In this document: positions 4,648 through 11,988 of the stretch, piece by piece
Layout of the letters: every line of letters starts with the position of its first letter
Numbering within the stretch: the first letter of the stretch is position 1
Origin: Actinomyces viscosus
GTDB lineage: Bacteria > Bacteroidota > Bacteroidia > Flavobacteriales_D > Crocinitomicaceae
DNA: 14,351 nucleotides
Reading direction: 5' to 3'
Assembly: GCA_943326975.2 (NCBI GenBank)
Contig: CALPVI020000016.1
Span: 1 to 14,351, forward strand
Position numbers and translations under genes: made by a program
Notes under the pieces: model-generated
The model's database searches: none
What the model was told of the DNA's origin: nothing
The model's input: the letters and a program-made list of their open reading frames with translations, nothing else

Positions 4648-6792
4648 TTAAGCTTGTGCTTCTTCTTTTTTCTCTGGTTTTGGTAATAAAACTTTACGAG
4701 ATAATTTCCATTTTTTAGTTTTTGGATCTTTACCAACTACTTTGAATCGAATTAAATCTCCTTCTTTTACTAAACCATCTAATTTTTCTGTTTTTTCCCA
4801 AGCATACTCAGAAATATGGATCAAACCATCTGTTCCTGGTAAAATCTCAACGAAACAACCATACGCTTGAATAGATTTAACTTTTCCATCGTATTCCATT
4901 CCTTCTTCAACAGTTGGAGGGAAAGCGATTAATTTAATTCTTTTCAATGCTTCAGCCATATCATCTCCGTTATTAGAAACAACCTGAACCTTACCTTCAC
5001 CTGTTTCAATTTCTTCAATTGTAATAACAGTGTTAGTTTCTTTTTGCATTGCTTGAATAATTTTACCTCCAGGTCCGATAATTGCTCCAATCATATCATT
5101 CGGAACAATTAACATCTCAATTCTTGGTGTTTGAGGTTTTAACTCTTTATTCGGAGTAGCAATAGTTTCAACAATCTTCTCTAAGATGTGTAAACGACCT
5201 TGTTTTGCTTGATCTAAAGCTTGAGTTAATACTTCATATGATAAACCATCAACTTTGATATCCATCTGACATGCAGTGATTCCTTTAGATGTACCAGTTA
5301 CTTTGAAATCCATATCTCCTAAATGATCTTCATCACCTAAGATATCTGATAACACGCAAAATGCTCCCGTCTCATCTGTAATCAATCCCATAGCAATACC
5401 TGAAACTGGTGCTTTAATTTGAACACCACCATCCATTAAAGCTAAAGTACCTGCACAAACAGTTGCCATAGAAGATGAACCATTTGATTCTAAAATATCA
5501 GAAACCAAACGAATAGTATATGGGTTATTATCTGGTAAAACATTTTTCAATGCTCTTAATGCTAAATTACCATGTCCTACCTCTCTTCTTGAAGTTCCTC
5601 TTAAAGGTTTTGCTTCACCTGTTGAGAATGGAGGGAAATTATAATGTAACATAAATGTTTCAGTACCTCTAAAAGTAGCACCATCTAATAATTGCTCATC
5701 CATTTTACCACCTAAAGTTAAAGTAGTTAATGATTGAGTTTCACCTCTTGTAAATACAGCTGAACCATGAACCATAGGTAAATAATCAACCTCAGCCCAA
5801 ATTGGTCTGATCTCTTCAAATTTACGTCCATCTAAACGTTTTCTTTCATGTAACATTACATAACGAACCGCTTTTTTCTTGATTTCACTATAATAAGTTG
5901 AAATTAACCCACCTTTTTCTGCTAATTCTTCTTCTGTAAATGAAGCTTTTAATTCAGCTTTAATTACTTCAAACAATTCTGTTCTCGTTGCTTTTGAAGC
6001 GATTCCTTGACGAGCAACTTCTCTACATTTTTCTTCAGCGAAAGCATAAACTCTTGCTCTTAATTCCTCATCATGTGTTTCATGAGAATATTCTCTTTTA
6101 GGATATGCTGTTGGAATTTCAGCAGCTAAATCCAATTGGAATTGACATTGTTGCTTAATTGATTCGTGAGCTAATTTAATTGCTTCAACCATTTCAGCTT
6201 CAGAAATTTCTAACATCTCACCTTCCAACATTACGATATCTTTTGCCGAACCAGCAATCATAACATCCATATCTGAAACTTTCATTTCAGCATATGTTGG
6301 ATTGATAATAAATTTACCATCTACACGACCAATTCTTACTTCAGACATTGGACCATTAAATGGAATGTTTGAAACTGCAATTGCAGCTGATGCAGCAAAA
6401 CCTGCTAAAACATCAGGATTGTTTACTCCATCAAATGATAACAATTGAATCATCACCTGAACTTCTGCATGATAATCATCTGGGAAAAGTGGACGTAAAG
6501 CTCTATCAACTAAACGCATTATTAACACTTCACCATCAGAAGGTCTTGCTTCTCTTCTTAAAAATCCTCCTGGGATTCTTCCTGCTGCTGAGAATTTCTC
6601 TCTGTAATCTACCGTTAACGGTAAAAAATCTACTCCCTCTTTCGCTTCAGGTGTAGAAACAACAGTTGCCAACAACATTGTGTCTCCCATTCTAACAACA
6701 ACAGATCCATCGGCCTGTTTTGCTAACTTTCCAGTCTCAACTGAAATCTCTTTACCATCTACTACGATAGATTTTCTGATTCCTATATTCAT
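4648..6792 (-). CDS. pnp: Polyribonucleotide nucleotidyltransferase (PNPase)
   Basis: 714 residues, normal for PNPase. It degrades RNA 3'-to-5' by phosphorolysis, releasing nucleoside diphosphates, and acts as a trimer in mRNA turnover. Domains in order: first RNase PH domain (MGDTMLLATVVS; KFSAAGRIPGGFLRREARPS), the helical linker (about 240-320), second catalytic RNase PH domain (ERKRLDGRKFEEIRPI; RGETQSLTTLTLG; GEAKPLRGTSRREVGHGNLA; ESNGSSSMATVCAG; ILGDEDHLGDMDFKVTGT, whose Asp residues bind metal), a KH domain (about 559-620, with GPGG at 573-576) and an S1 domain (about 631-700, GCFVEILPGTDGLIHIS). All are complete. It lies directly downstream of rpsO, the classic bacterial order, with a hairpin between them; a degenerate TATAAATTTT near 6817 might serve as its own promoter. 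Confidence 0.98.
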   Translation of the reverse strand: MNIGIRKSIVVDGKEISVETGKLAKQADGSVVVRMGDTMLLATVVSTPEAKEGVDFLPLTVDYREKFSAAGRIPGGFLRREARPSDGEVLIMRLVDRALRPLFPDDYHAEVQVMIQLLSFDGVNNPDVLAGFAASAAIAVSNIPFNGPMSEVRIGRVDGKFIINPTYAEMKVSDMDVMIAGSAKDIVMLEGEMLEISEAEMVEAIKLAHESIKQQCQFQLDLAAEIPTAYPKREYSHETHDEELRARVYAFAEEKCREVARQGIASKATRTELFEVIKAELKASFTEEELAEKGGLISTYYSEIKKKAVRYVMLHERKRLDGRKFEEIRPIWAEVDYLPMVHGSAVFTRGETQSLTTLTLGGKMDEQLLDGATFRGTETFMLHYNFPPFSTGEAKPLRGTSRREVGHGNLALRALKNVLPDNNPYTIRLVSDILESNGSSSMATVCAGTLALMDGGVQIKAPVSGIAMGLITDETGAFCVLSDILGDEDHLGDMDFKVTGTSKGITACQMDIKVDGLSYEVLTQALDQAKQGRLHILEKIVETIATPNKELKPQTPRIEMLIVPNDMIGAIIGPGGKIIQAMQKETNTVITIEEIETGEGKVQVVSNNGDDMAEALKRIKLIAFPPTVEEGMEYDGKVKSIQAYGCFVEILPGTDGLIHISEYAWEKTEKLDGLVKEGDLIRFKVVGKDPKTKKWKLSRKVLLPKPEKKEEAQA

Positions 6793-6829
6793 ATTTAAAC
6801 TATTTCAACTTAAAAATTTATACCTTATT

Positions 6830-6865
6830 AAAAAAGAAAGGCACTCGAACTAAACTTCGACTGCC
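6830..6865 (-). terminator. Stem-loop with T-run between rpsO and pnp
   Basis: On the minus strand GGCA-GT-CGAA pairs with TTCG-AG-TGCC (6865-6840) around a 6-base loop. The two 4-bp helices are separated by a 2x2 internal loop, and a T-rich tract (TTTCTTTTTT) follows. It starts 27 bases after the rpsO stop. It fits a leaky terminator or a ribonuclease-processed element; the equivalent spacer in E. coli holds a terminator and an RNase III site, but that similarity is positional only. Confidence 0.65.
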
Positions 6866-6892
6866 CCCTCTTTTAAATCTATGTAACGTTAA

Positions 6893-7162
6893 TTAACGAC
6901 GTAATCCTAATTCTTTAACGATAGCACGGTATCTTTCGATATCAATTTGTTTTAAGTAATCTAATAAACTTCTACGTTTACCTACTAACAATTGAAGTGC
7001 TCTTTGAGTACCGTAATCTTTACGATTTTTTTTCAAATGCTCAGTTAAATGGTTAATTCTAAAGCTAAATAATGCAATTTGTGCTTCAGATGAACCTGTG
7101 TTTGTTTCACTACCACCGTGTTTAGCGAAAATTTCTTTTTTTACTTCTGTTGTTAAATACAT
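6893..7162 (-). CDS. rpsO: 30S ribosomal protein S15
   Basis: 89 residues, exactly the usual length. S15 binds the central domain of 16S rRNA (helices 20-22) early in 30S assembly and contributes to bridge B4. Characteristic stretches: TGSSEAQIALFSFRINHLTE (22-41), HLKKNRKDYGTQRALQLLVG (42-61), KRRSLLDYLKQIDIERY, and the end KELGLRR. The helix-loop rRNA-binding residues (H41, D48, R53-type) are present. The gene has its own -7 box and a ~55-base leader holding a small hairpin (7197-7209), which could serve autoregulation. pnp follows after 100 bases. Confidence 0.98.
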   Translation of the reverse strand: MYLTTEVKKEIFAKHGGSETNTGSSEAQIALFSFRINHLTEHLKKNRKDYGTQRALQLLVGKRRSLLDYLKQIDIERYRAIVKELGLRR

Positions 7163-7196
7163 TCCAATATTATTTTAATCATTATTATGTAGCCAT

Positions 7197-7209
7197 CCTA
7201 ACTTTTAGG
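7197..7209 (-). promoter_or_regulatory. Short hairpin in the rpsO leader
   Basis: CCTAA-AAG-TTAGG on the minus strand, a 5-bp stem with a 3-base loop, located between the predicted transcription start (~7215) and the rpsO ATG. S15 genes are often autoregulated through leader structures, but those structures differ between lineages, so a role here is only inferred. Confidence 0.3.
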
Positions 7210-7220
7210 AATTGACGTTG

Positions 7221-7246
7221 CAAATATAGCTATTTTTTTTTTACAA
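7221..7246 (-). promoter_or_regulatory. Promoter of rpsO (TATATTTG)
   Basis: TATATTTG (7228-7221, minus) matches the -7 consensus. A TTG lies at 7246-7244, but the spacer is 15 bases, shorter than the usual 17-23, so only the -7 box is well supported. An A-tract fills the spacer. Confidence 0.6.
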
Positions 7247-7271
7247 CTTTAAATATTTTATACTTTTTATC

Positions 7272-8117
7272 CTAATTTCTAAAAAACTTTAGTGATTTCC
7301 CAATCGTTTCTTTTAAATGAGTTCTTTCTACAATGTAATCCAGGAAACCATGTTCTAAAACAAATTCAGAAGTTTGGAAGCCATCTGGTAAATCTCTTCC
7401 TATTGTTTCTCTTACAACCCTTGGACCAGCAAAAGCAATCAAAGCATCAGGTTCAGCGATATTCAAATCGCCTAACATAGCAAAAGATGCTGTAACACCA
7501 CCTGTTGTTGGATCTGTTAAAAATGAAATGTAAGGTAATTTCGCTTCAGCTAACTGACCTAATTTACCAGAAACTTTAGCCATTTGCATCAATGAAAATC
7601 CAGCTTCCATCATTCTTGCCCCTCCTGATTTAGAGATGATCATAAATGGAGCTTTAATTTTGATAGCTTCATCAATTGCTCTTGCAATTTTCTCCCCCAT
7701 AACTGAACCTAAAGAACCACCTATAAATGAAAAATCCATTGCCGCAACAACAAAATCATGTCCGTCTAACTTTCCTACAACTGTTCTAATCGCATCAGTT
7801 AAACCAGTAACTTTTTGAGTAGCTTTAATTCTATCAGTGTATTTTTTAGTATCCTCAAAATTTAATGGATCACCTGATTCTAAAGAAGCATTTAATTCAG
7901 TATATTTTCCTTCGTCAAATAATATTTTAAAATACTGTTCTGAACCAATTTTTTCATGATGAGAGCATCTATCACAAACCCATGAATTTTTAACTAAATC
8001 TTCAACAGTAAATAACGTTTTACAATTTGAACATTTCTGCCAAATACCTTCTGGAGTTTCTTTTTTCTCACTAGTTGAAGTTGTAATACCTTCTTTATTT
8101 CTTTTAAACCAACTCAT
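7272..8117 (-). CDS. accD: Acetyl-CoA carboxylase carboxyltransferase subunit beta
   Basis: With AccA it transfers the carboxyl group from carboxybiotin to acetyl-CoA, giving malonyl-CoA for fatty acid synthesis. The N-terminal four-cysteine zinc ribbon is intact: CSNC and CDRC (Cys 29, 32, 48, 51 from the chosen start). The carboxyltransferase core follows: MDFSFIGGSLGSVMGEKIAR, ISKSGGARMMEAGFSLMQMA, LTDPTTGGVTASFAMLGD (oxyanion-hole glycines), AFAGPRVVRETIG, and EFVLEHGFLD near the end. I chose the ATG at 8117 (281 residues, MSWFKR...) because homologues start with MSWFKR; the frame also contains an ATG at 8144 that would add MDIGRYDED, which is not typical. It lies just downstream of fba, 38 bases from its stop, and is almost certainly co-transcribed with it. 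Confidence 0.96.
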   Translation of the reverse strand: MSWFKRNKEGITTSTSEKKETPEGIWQKCSNCKTLFTVEDLVKNSWVCDRCSHHEKIGSEQYFKILFDEGKYTELNASLESGDPLNFEDTKKYTDRIKATQKVTGLTDAIRTVVGKLDGHDFVVAAMDFSFIGGSLGSVMGEKIARAIDEAIKIKAPFMIISKSGGARMMEAGFSLMQMAKVSGKLGQLAEAKLPYISFLTDPTTGGVTASFAMLGDLNIAEPDALIAFAGPRVVRETIGRDLPDGFQTSEFVLEHGFLDYIVERTHLKETIGKSLKFFRN

Positions 8118-8155
8118 ATCTTCGTCGTATCTTCCAATATCCATTTCAGTAAGAA

Positions 8156-9223
8156 TTAAAGTGTATTAATATTATTTAAATCTGAAAATGCTTGCTCTAA
8201 ACGTTTAACAAATGTTAACTCACCATCACGCATCCATTTTCTTGGATCATAGTATTTCTTGTTTGGTAAATCTTCCCCTTCTGGGTTACCAATTTGAGTT
8301 TTTAAGTATTCTACATTATTAACAATATAATCTCTTACACCTTCTGTAAAAGCAAATTGTAAATCTGTATCAATATTCATTTTAATTACTCCATAGCTGA
8401 TTGCCTCACGAATTTCCTCTAGGGTAGAACCTGAACCTCCGTGAAAAACAAAATTTACTGGATTAACCCCTGTATTAAATTTCTCTTGAACATAAACTTG
8501 AGAGTTTTTTAAAATCTTAGGAGTTAATTTTACATTACCTGGTTTATAGACACCATGAACATTTCCAAAAGCAGCAGCAATTGTAAAACGATTACTTATT
8601 TTAGATAATTCTTCATAAGCATAAGCAACTTCTGCAGGTTGAGTATATAATTTAGAGCTATCAACATCAGAATTATCAACTCCGTCTTCTTCACCACCTG
8701 TAATACCTAACTCTATTTCTAAAGTCATTCCAATTTTACTCATTCTCTCTAAATACTTTTTAGAGATTTCAATATTTTCTTCGATTGGCTCTTCTGATAA
8801 GTCAATCATGTGTGAACTATATAAAGGTTTTCCTGTCTCAGCAAAAAACTTCTCTCCTGCATCTAATAAACCATCAATCCACGGTAATAATTTTTTAGCA
8901 CAGTGATCCGTATGTAAAATAACTGGAATACCATATGCTTCAGCTAACGTATGAACATGAATTGCTCCAGCAACAGCACCAGCGATAGCAGCTTTTTCAT
9001 TTTCATTTGATAATGACTTCCCTGCATTATATAAAGCACCTCCATTAGAAAACTGAATAATCACTGGAGAATTTACTTTAGCTGCTGTTTCCATCACAGC
9101 GTTTACAGAACTTGATCCCGTAACGTTTACAGCTGGTAATGCAAACCCTTTTTCTTTTGCATATCTGAATATCTCTTGTACCATATCACCAGAAGCAACG
9201 CCTGGTTTAATCGAATGAAGCAT
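8156..9223 (-). CDS. fbaA: Class II fructose-bisphosphate aldolase
   Basis: 355 residues, E. coli FbaA-like (class IIA). It cleaves fructose-1,6-bisphosphate to dihydroxyacetone phosphate and glyceraldehyde-3-phosphate in glycolysis and runs in reverse in gluconeogenesis. Visible signatures: HTDHCAKK (104-111, with catalytic Asp106 and zinc ligand His107), ELGITGGEEDG (171-181), GNVHGVYKPGNVKL (220-233, zinc ligand His223), HGGSGS (261-266, zinc ligand His261 and phosphate binding) and MNIDTDLQ (phosphate-binding loop). All key residues are present. A TATATTTG box lies 25 bases upstream and accD follows after a short gap, linking glycolysis and fatty acid synthesis in one transcript. Confidence 0.97.
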   Translation of the reverse strand: MLHSIKPGVASGDMVQEIFRYAKEKGFALPAVNVTGSSSVNAVMETAAKVNSPVIIQFSNGGALYNAGKSLSNENEKAAIAGAVAGAIHVHTLAEAYGIPVILHTDHCAKKLLPWIDGLLDAGEKFFAETGKPLYSSHMIDLSEEPIEENIEISKKYLERMSKIGMTLEIELGITGGEEDGVDNSDVDSSKLYTQPAEVAYAYEELSKISNRFTIAAAFGNVHGVYKPGNVKLTPKILKNSQVYVQEKFNTGVNPVNFVFHGGSGSTLEEIREAISYGVIKMNIDTDLQFAFTEGVRDYIVNNVEYLKTQIGNPEGEDLPNKKYYDPRKWMRDGELTFVKRLEQAFSDLNNINTL

Positions 9224-9247
9224 ATCTTAACTTTTTTATTTAGCTTG

Positions 9248-9255
9248 CAAATATA
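9248..9255 (-). promoter_or_regulatory. -7 box (TATATTTG) of the fbaA-accD unit
   Basis: Matches TAnnTTTG on the minus strand, 25 bases before the fbaA ATG. No TTG at the expected -33 distance was seen. Confidence 0.6.
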
Positions 9256-9319
9256 ATAATTTATTTACTGAAGTTTTATATTTTTTTATTGTGAAATTAC
9301 TTTCTAAACAACTTCAAAT

Positions 9320-9355
9320 CAAAAAAAAAGCTACCAAGTAAACTTGATAGCTTTT
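9320..9355 (-). terminator. Terminator of gdhA
   Basis: On the minus strand AAAAAGCTATCAAG pairs with CTTGGTAGCTTTTT around a TTTA loop, followed by a long T-run (to about 9321). One pair is U-G in this orientation but would be C-A on the other strand, so the structure is evolved for the minus strand. It starts about 23 bases after the gdhA stop. Confidence 0.88.
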
Positions 9356-9377
9356 TGATATAAATTGTAATTTGGTA

Positions 9378-10733
9378 TTAAACCAAACCTTGATCAATCA
9401 TCGAATCAGCAACTTTTACGAAACCAGCAATATTTGCACCTTTTACGTAATCAATTGTTCCATCTTCTCTTTTTCCGAATTTTACACATGCCTCGTGAAT
9501 AGAAACCATAATTCCGTGTAATTTACCGTCAACTTCTTCAGCTGTCCATGACAAACGTAAAGAATTTTGAGACATCTCTAAACCTGAAGTAGCAACACCT
9601 CCAGCATTAGATGCTTTTCCTGGTGAAAACAAAACTCTTGCAGCATCGAAAGCAGCTATAGCTTCTGGTGTAGAAGGCATATTAGCTCCTTCTGCAACAG
9701 CAATAACACCATTTGCAATTAAAACTTTCGCCTCTTCTCCATTTAATTCATTTTGAGTAGCACATGGTAAAGCAATATCAACTTTAACTTCCCATGGACG
9801 TTTACCTGCAACAAATTTAGCTGTTGGGTATTTTGCAACGTACTCAGAAATACGACCTCTTTTTTCGTTTTTCAATTCCATTACAAATGCTAATTTACCT
9901 GCATCAATACCAGCTTCATCATAGATGTAACCTTCTGAATCAGATAAAGTAACAACTTTAGCTCCTAATTGAGTAGCTTTTTCACAAGCATATTGAGCAA
10001 CGTTTCCAGAACCAGAAACAGCAACAACTTTACCTTGGAAAGAATCTCCTTTAGTAGCTAACATTTCTTTTGCGAAATAAACAGTACCATAACCTGTAGC
10101 TTCTGGACGGATTAATGAACCACCCCAGTTACGTGCTTTACCAGTTAAAACACCTGTAAACTCGTTACGAATTCTTTTATATTGACCAAACATGTAACCA
10201 ATCTCACGACCACCAACACCGATATCACCAGCAGGCACATCTGTATCAGCTCCAATATGACGAGATAATTCAGTCATGAAAGATTGACAAAATTTCATTA
10301 CTTCATTGTCTGATTTCCCTTTAGGGTCAAAATCAGAACCTCCTTTACCACCACCCATTGGCAATGTAGTTAAAGAATTTTTGAAGATTTGCTCAAAACC
10401 TAAGAATTTCAAAATAGATAAGTTTACAGAAGGATGGAAACGTAAACCACCTTTATAAGGTCCGATTGCAGAATTAAACTCAACTCTGTATCCTCTGTTA
10501 ACTTGAATTTCTCCTTTATCATCTAACCATGGAACTCTAAAAATAATTGTTCTTTCTGGCTCAACAATTCTATCAAGAATCTTTGCAGCTTTGTACTTTG
10601 GTGTTTCTTCGATTACAGGAATTACTGCTTCAGCAACTTCGTGAACCGCTTGAATGAATTCTTTCTCATGACCGTTAGTAGCTTTCACTTTTTCCATGAA
10701 TGCATCAATCTGAGCTTGATATTTATTTGACAT
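9378..10733 (-). CDS. gdhA: Glutamate dehydrogenase (hexameric, probably NADP-dependent)
   Basis: 451 residues, the length of the small hexameric bacterial glutamate dehydrogenases. It interconverts 2-oxoglutarate plus ammonium and glutamate, linking nitrogen assimilation with the TCA cycle. Signatures: PYKGGLRFHPSVN (92-104) with substrate-binding Lys, GGGKGGSDFDPKGKSD (127-142) with the catalytic Lys130, DVPAGDIGVGGREIGY (165-180) with catalytic Asp170, and a Rossmann cofactor motif GSGNVAQ (241-247). NADP preference is inferred from similarity to the biosynthetic E. coli-like type; residues after the Rossmann motif (TLSDSEGYIYD) fit it but do not prove it. It is a single-gene unit with a -7 box upstream and a strong terminator. 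Confidence 0.97.
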   Translation of the reverse strand: MSNKYQAQIDAFMEKVKATNGHEKEFIQAVHEVAEAVIPVIEETPKYKAAKILDRIVEPERTIIFRVPWLDDKGEIQVNRGYRVEFNSAIGPYKGGLRFHPSVNLSILKFLGFEQIFKNSLTTLPMGGGKGGSDFDPKGKSDNEVMKFCQSFMTELSRHIGADTDVPAGDIGVGGREIGYMFGQYKRIRNEFTGVLTGKARNWGGSLIRPEATGYGTVYFAKEMLATKGDSFQGKVVAVSGSGNVAQYACEKATQLGAKVVTLSDSEGYIYDEAGIDAGKLAFVMELKNEKRGRISEYVAKYPTAKFVAGKRPWEVKVDIALPCATQNELNGEEAKVLIANGVIAVAEGANMPSTPEAIAAFDAARVLFSPGKASNAGGVATSGLEMSQNSLRLSWTAEEVDGKLHGIMVSIHEACVKFGKREDGTIDYVKGANIAGFVKVADSMIDQGLV

Positions 10734-10759
10734 GTCTTATGAGTTTAATATAAACAGGG

Positions 10760-10767
10760 CAAATGTA
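10760..10767 (-). promoter_or_regulatory. -7 box (TACATTTG) of gdhA
   Basis: Matches TAnnTTTG on the minus strand, 27 bases upstream of the gdhA ATG; no TTG at -33. The A-tract at 10768-10777 lies just upstream of the box. The 167-base gap to the divergent DUF4197 gene holds the two -7 boxes and nothing else that I can name. Confidence 0.55.
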
Positions 10768-10868
10768 AAAAAAAAATAAATCAGAATTAGAAATAAATAA
10801 TCCAGTTCAACCTTTTTTATCAACAGCTTTTTGTTTTTATTTAATCATTAGAAAAGAATATAAAAATA

Positions 10869-10876
10869 TATCTTTG
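10869..10876 (+). promoter_or_regulatory. -7 box (TATCTTTG) of the DUF4197 gene
   Basis: Matches TAnnTTTG and lies 24 bases before the ATG at 10901. No TTG at the expected -33 distance. Confidence 0.55.
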
Positions 10877-10900
10877 AAAAGTATTTAATTTTAAAACTAT

Positions 10901-11638
10901 ATGAAAAAGACGATTATCCCTTTTATATTATTACAAACACTTTTTATTACTTCTTGCTCAGAATTAGAAACTGTTGTAAATTCATTACCAACTAATATTT
11001 CTACTCAACCTTCAAAACCTCAATTAACAAACGCTGAAGTTGTTTCGGGTTTAAAAGAAGCTCTTCAAGTCGGGATAAAAAACTCAGTTAATCTTACTTC
11101 TGTAGCTGATGGATTTTTAAATAATGCTTCTATTCGATTACCATTCCCAGAGGATGCAATGAAAGTAAAGCAAAAAGCATTAGATTGGGGGCTTACGTCC
11201 CAAGTAGAAAAGTTTGAAACAACTTTGAATCATGCTGCGGAAGAGGCCACAAAAGAAGCTTTACCGATATTTATAAATGCAATTACAAATATGAGTCTCC
11301 AGGATGGCTTTACTATTTTAAAAGGTGGAGATGGTGCAGCAACTAAATTTCTAAAAGACAACACCACAACACAATTAGTTGAAGCATTTTCACCGAAAGT
11401 AAAAGATGCAATTGCTAAAGTTAAATTGACTGAATATTGGAATCCAATTATTACAAAATACAACGCTGCTATGAAAGTATCGGGTGGAGAAAAAATAAAT
11501 CCAGATTTAAATGCTTATGTAACTGAAAAAGCAATTAAAGGTTTATTTTTTATGGTTGAACAAGAAGAAAATAAAATACGTCAAAATCCAGCTGCAAGAG
11601 TTACTGATTTATTAGCTAAAGTATTTGGAAGTATTTAA
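10901..11638 (+). CDS. DUF4197 lipoprotein
   Basis: 245 residues. The N-terminus MKKTIIPFILLQTLFITSC is a lipoprotein signal with Cys19 as the lipidation site. The rest follows the DUF4197 pattern: GLKEALQVGIKNSVNLTS (50-67), DGFLNNASIRLPFPEDAMKV, FETTLNHAAEEATKEALPIF, AITNMSLQDGFTILKGGDGA, ATKFLKDNT, and AFSPKVKDAI...YWNPIITKYN. It is helical and probably periplasmic, membrane-anchored. The family is widespread in Bacteroidota and Proteobacteria and has no established function that I know. A -7 box lies upstream, and a strong bidirectional terminator follows. It is transcribed alone, divergent from gdhA. Confidence 0.9.
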   Translation: MKKTIIPFILLQTLFITSCSELETVVNSLPTNISTQPSKPQLTNAEVVSGLKEALQVGIKNSVNLTSVADGFLNNASIRLPFPEDAMKVKQKALDWGLTSQVEKFETTLNHAAEEATKEALPIFINAITNMSLQDGFTILKGGDGAATKFLKDNTTTQLVEAFSPKVKDAIAKVKLTEYWNPIITKYNAAMKVSGGEKINPDLNAYVTEKAIKGLFFMVEQEENKIRQNPAARVTDLLAKVFGSI

Positions 11639-11661
11639 AATAATCAATAAATTAAAAAAAG

Positions 11662-11693
11662 AAAAGCCGATTTTTATATAAAATCGGCTTTTT
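11662..11693. terminator. Bidirectional terminator between the DUF4197 gene and the Lys/Cys-rich peptide gene
   Basis: A perfect 13-bp stem, AAAAGCCGATTTT (11662-11674) and AAAATCGGCTTTT (11680-11692), with a 5-base loop and A/T tracts at both ends. It follows the DUF4197 stop by 23 bases and the opposing peptide gene stop by 20 bases. Confidence 0.9.
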
Positions 11694-11712
11694 AAATTAT
11701 AAAAACTTACAA

Positions 11713-11949
11713 TTAGTTTTTCTCTTTTTTCTTGTCAGCTGCACAACATTTTTTCTCTTTACCTTCTTCTTTAGAACAAGACTTACCTTCCTTATCTTTT
11801 TTACAACAAGCCTTTTTATCCTTATCTTTTTTCTTTTCGTCTTGTTTTACAACTGAAACAACATCTGTTCCGTTAACTGCTGCAAAAGAATTCAAAGAAA
11901 TCGATCCTGTAAAAGCTACTAATGCTATCGCTACAAATAAATTTTTCAT
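11713..11949 (-). CDS. Small secreted Lys/Cys-rich peptide
   Basis: 78 residues with a clear Sec signal peptide (MKNLFVAIALVAFTGSISLN, cut expected after residue 23, SFA). The mature ~55 residues hold 19 Lys, many Glu/Asp and five Cys in the pattern CC-x8-C-x9-CC (residues 48, 49, 58, 68, 69), with no predicted fold: a disordered, highly charged exported peptide. The paired cysteines suggest metal binding or disulfides; the acidic and basic repeats suggest contact with nucleic acid, LPS or metal, but none of this is shown. I do not recognise a named family. It lies 39 bases downstream of psd with no terminator or TAnnTTTG box in between, so it may be transcribed with the phospholipid genes. 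Codon bias alone could favour such Lys-rich stretches in this AT-rich genome, but the signal peptide and Cys spacing argue for a real gene. Confidence 0.75.
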   Translation of the reverse strand: MKNLFVAIALVAFTGSISLNSFAAVNGTDVVSVVKQDEKKKDKDKKACCKKDKEGKSCSKEEGKEKKCCAADKKKEKN

Positions 11950-11988
11950 ACTACTACTTTTTTTTATTATTTACAATTAACTTTTTAA

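Noticed and set aside
6360..6656. A 98-codon plus-strand ORF rich in Leu and Gln
   Set aside because: Antisense shadow of pnp; composition is that of a reversed frame.
7292..7818. Two plus-strand ORFs of 62 and 60 codons
   Set aside because: Both lie antisense to accD and have no features of their own.
8118..8144. The upstream ATG of accD at 8144 as the true start
   Set aside because: It would add nine residues not seen in homologues, which begin MSWFKR.
11230..11463. A 77-codon minus-strand ORF
   Set aside because: Antisense shadow of the DUF4197 lipoprotein gene.
11732..11980. An 82-codon plus-strand ORF rich in Ser, Phe and Leu
   Set aside because: It is the reverse of the Lys-rich peptide gene (Lys codons read backwards give Phe/Leu/Ser), whose signal peptide and Cys pattern are more convincing.
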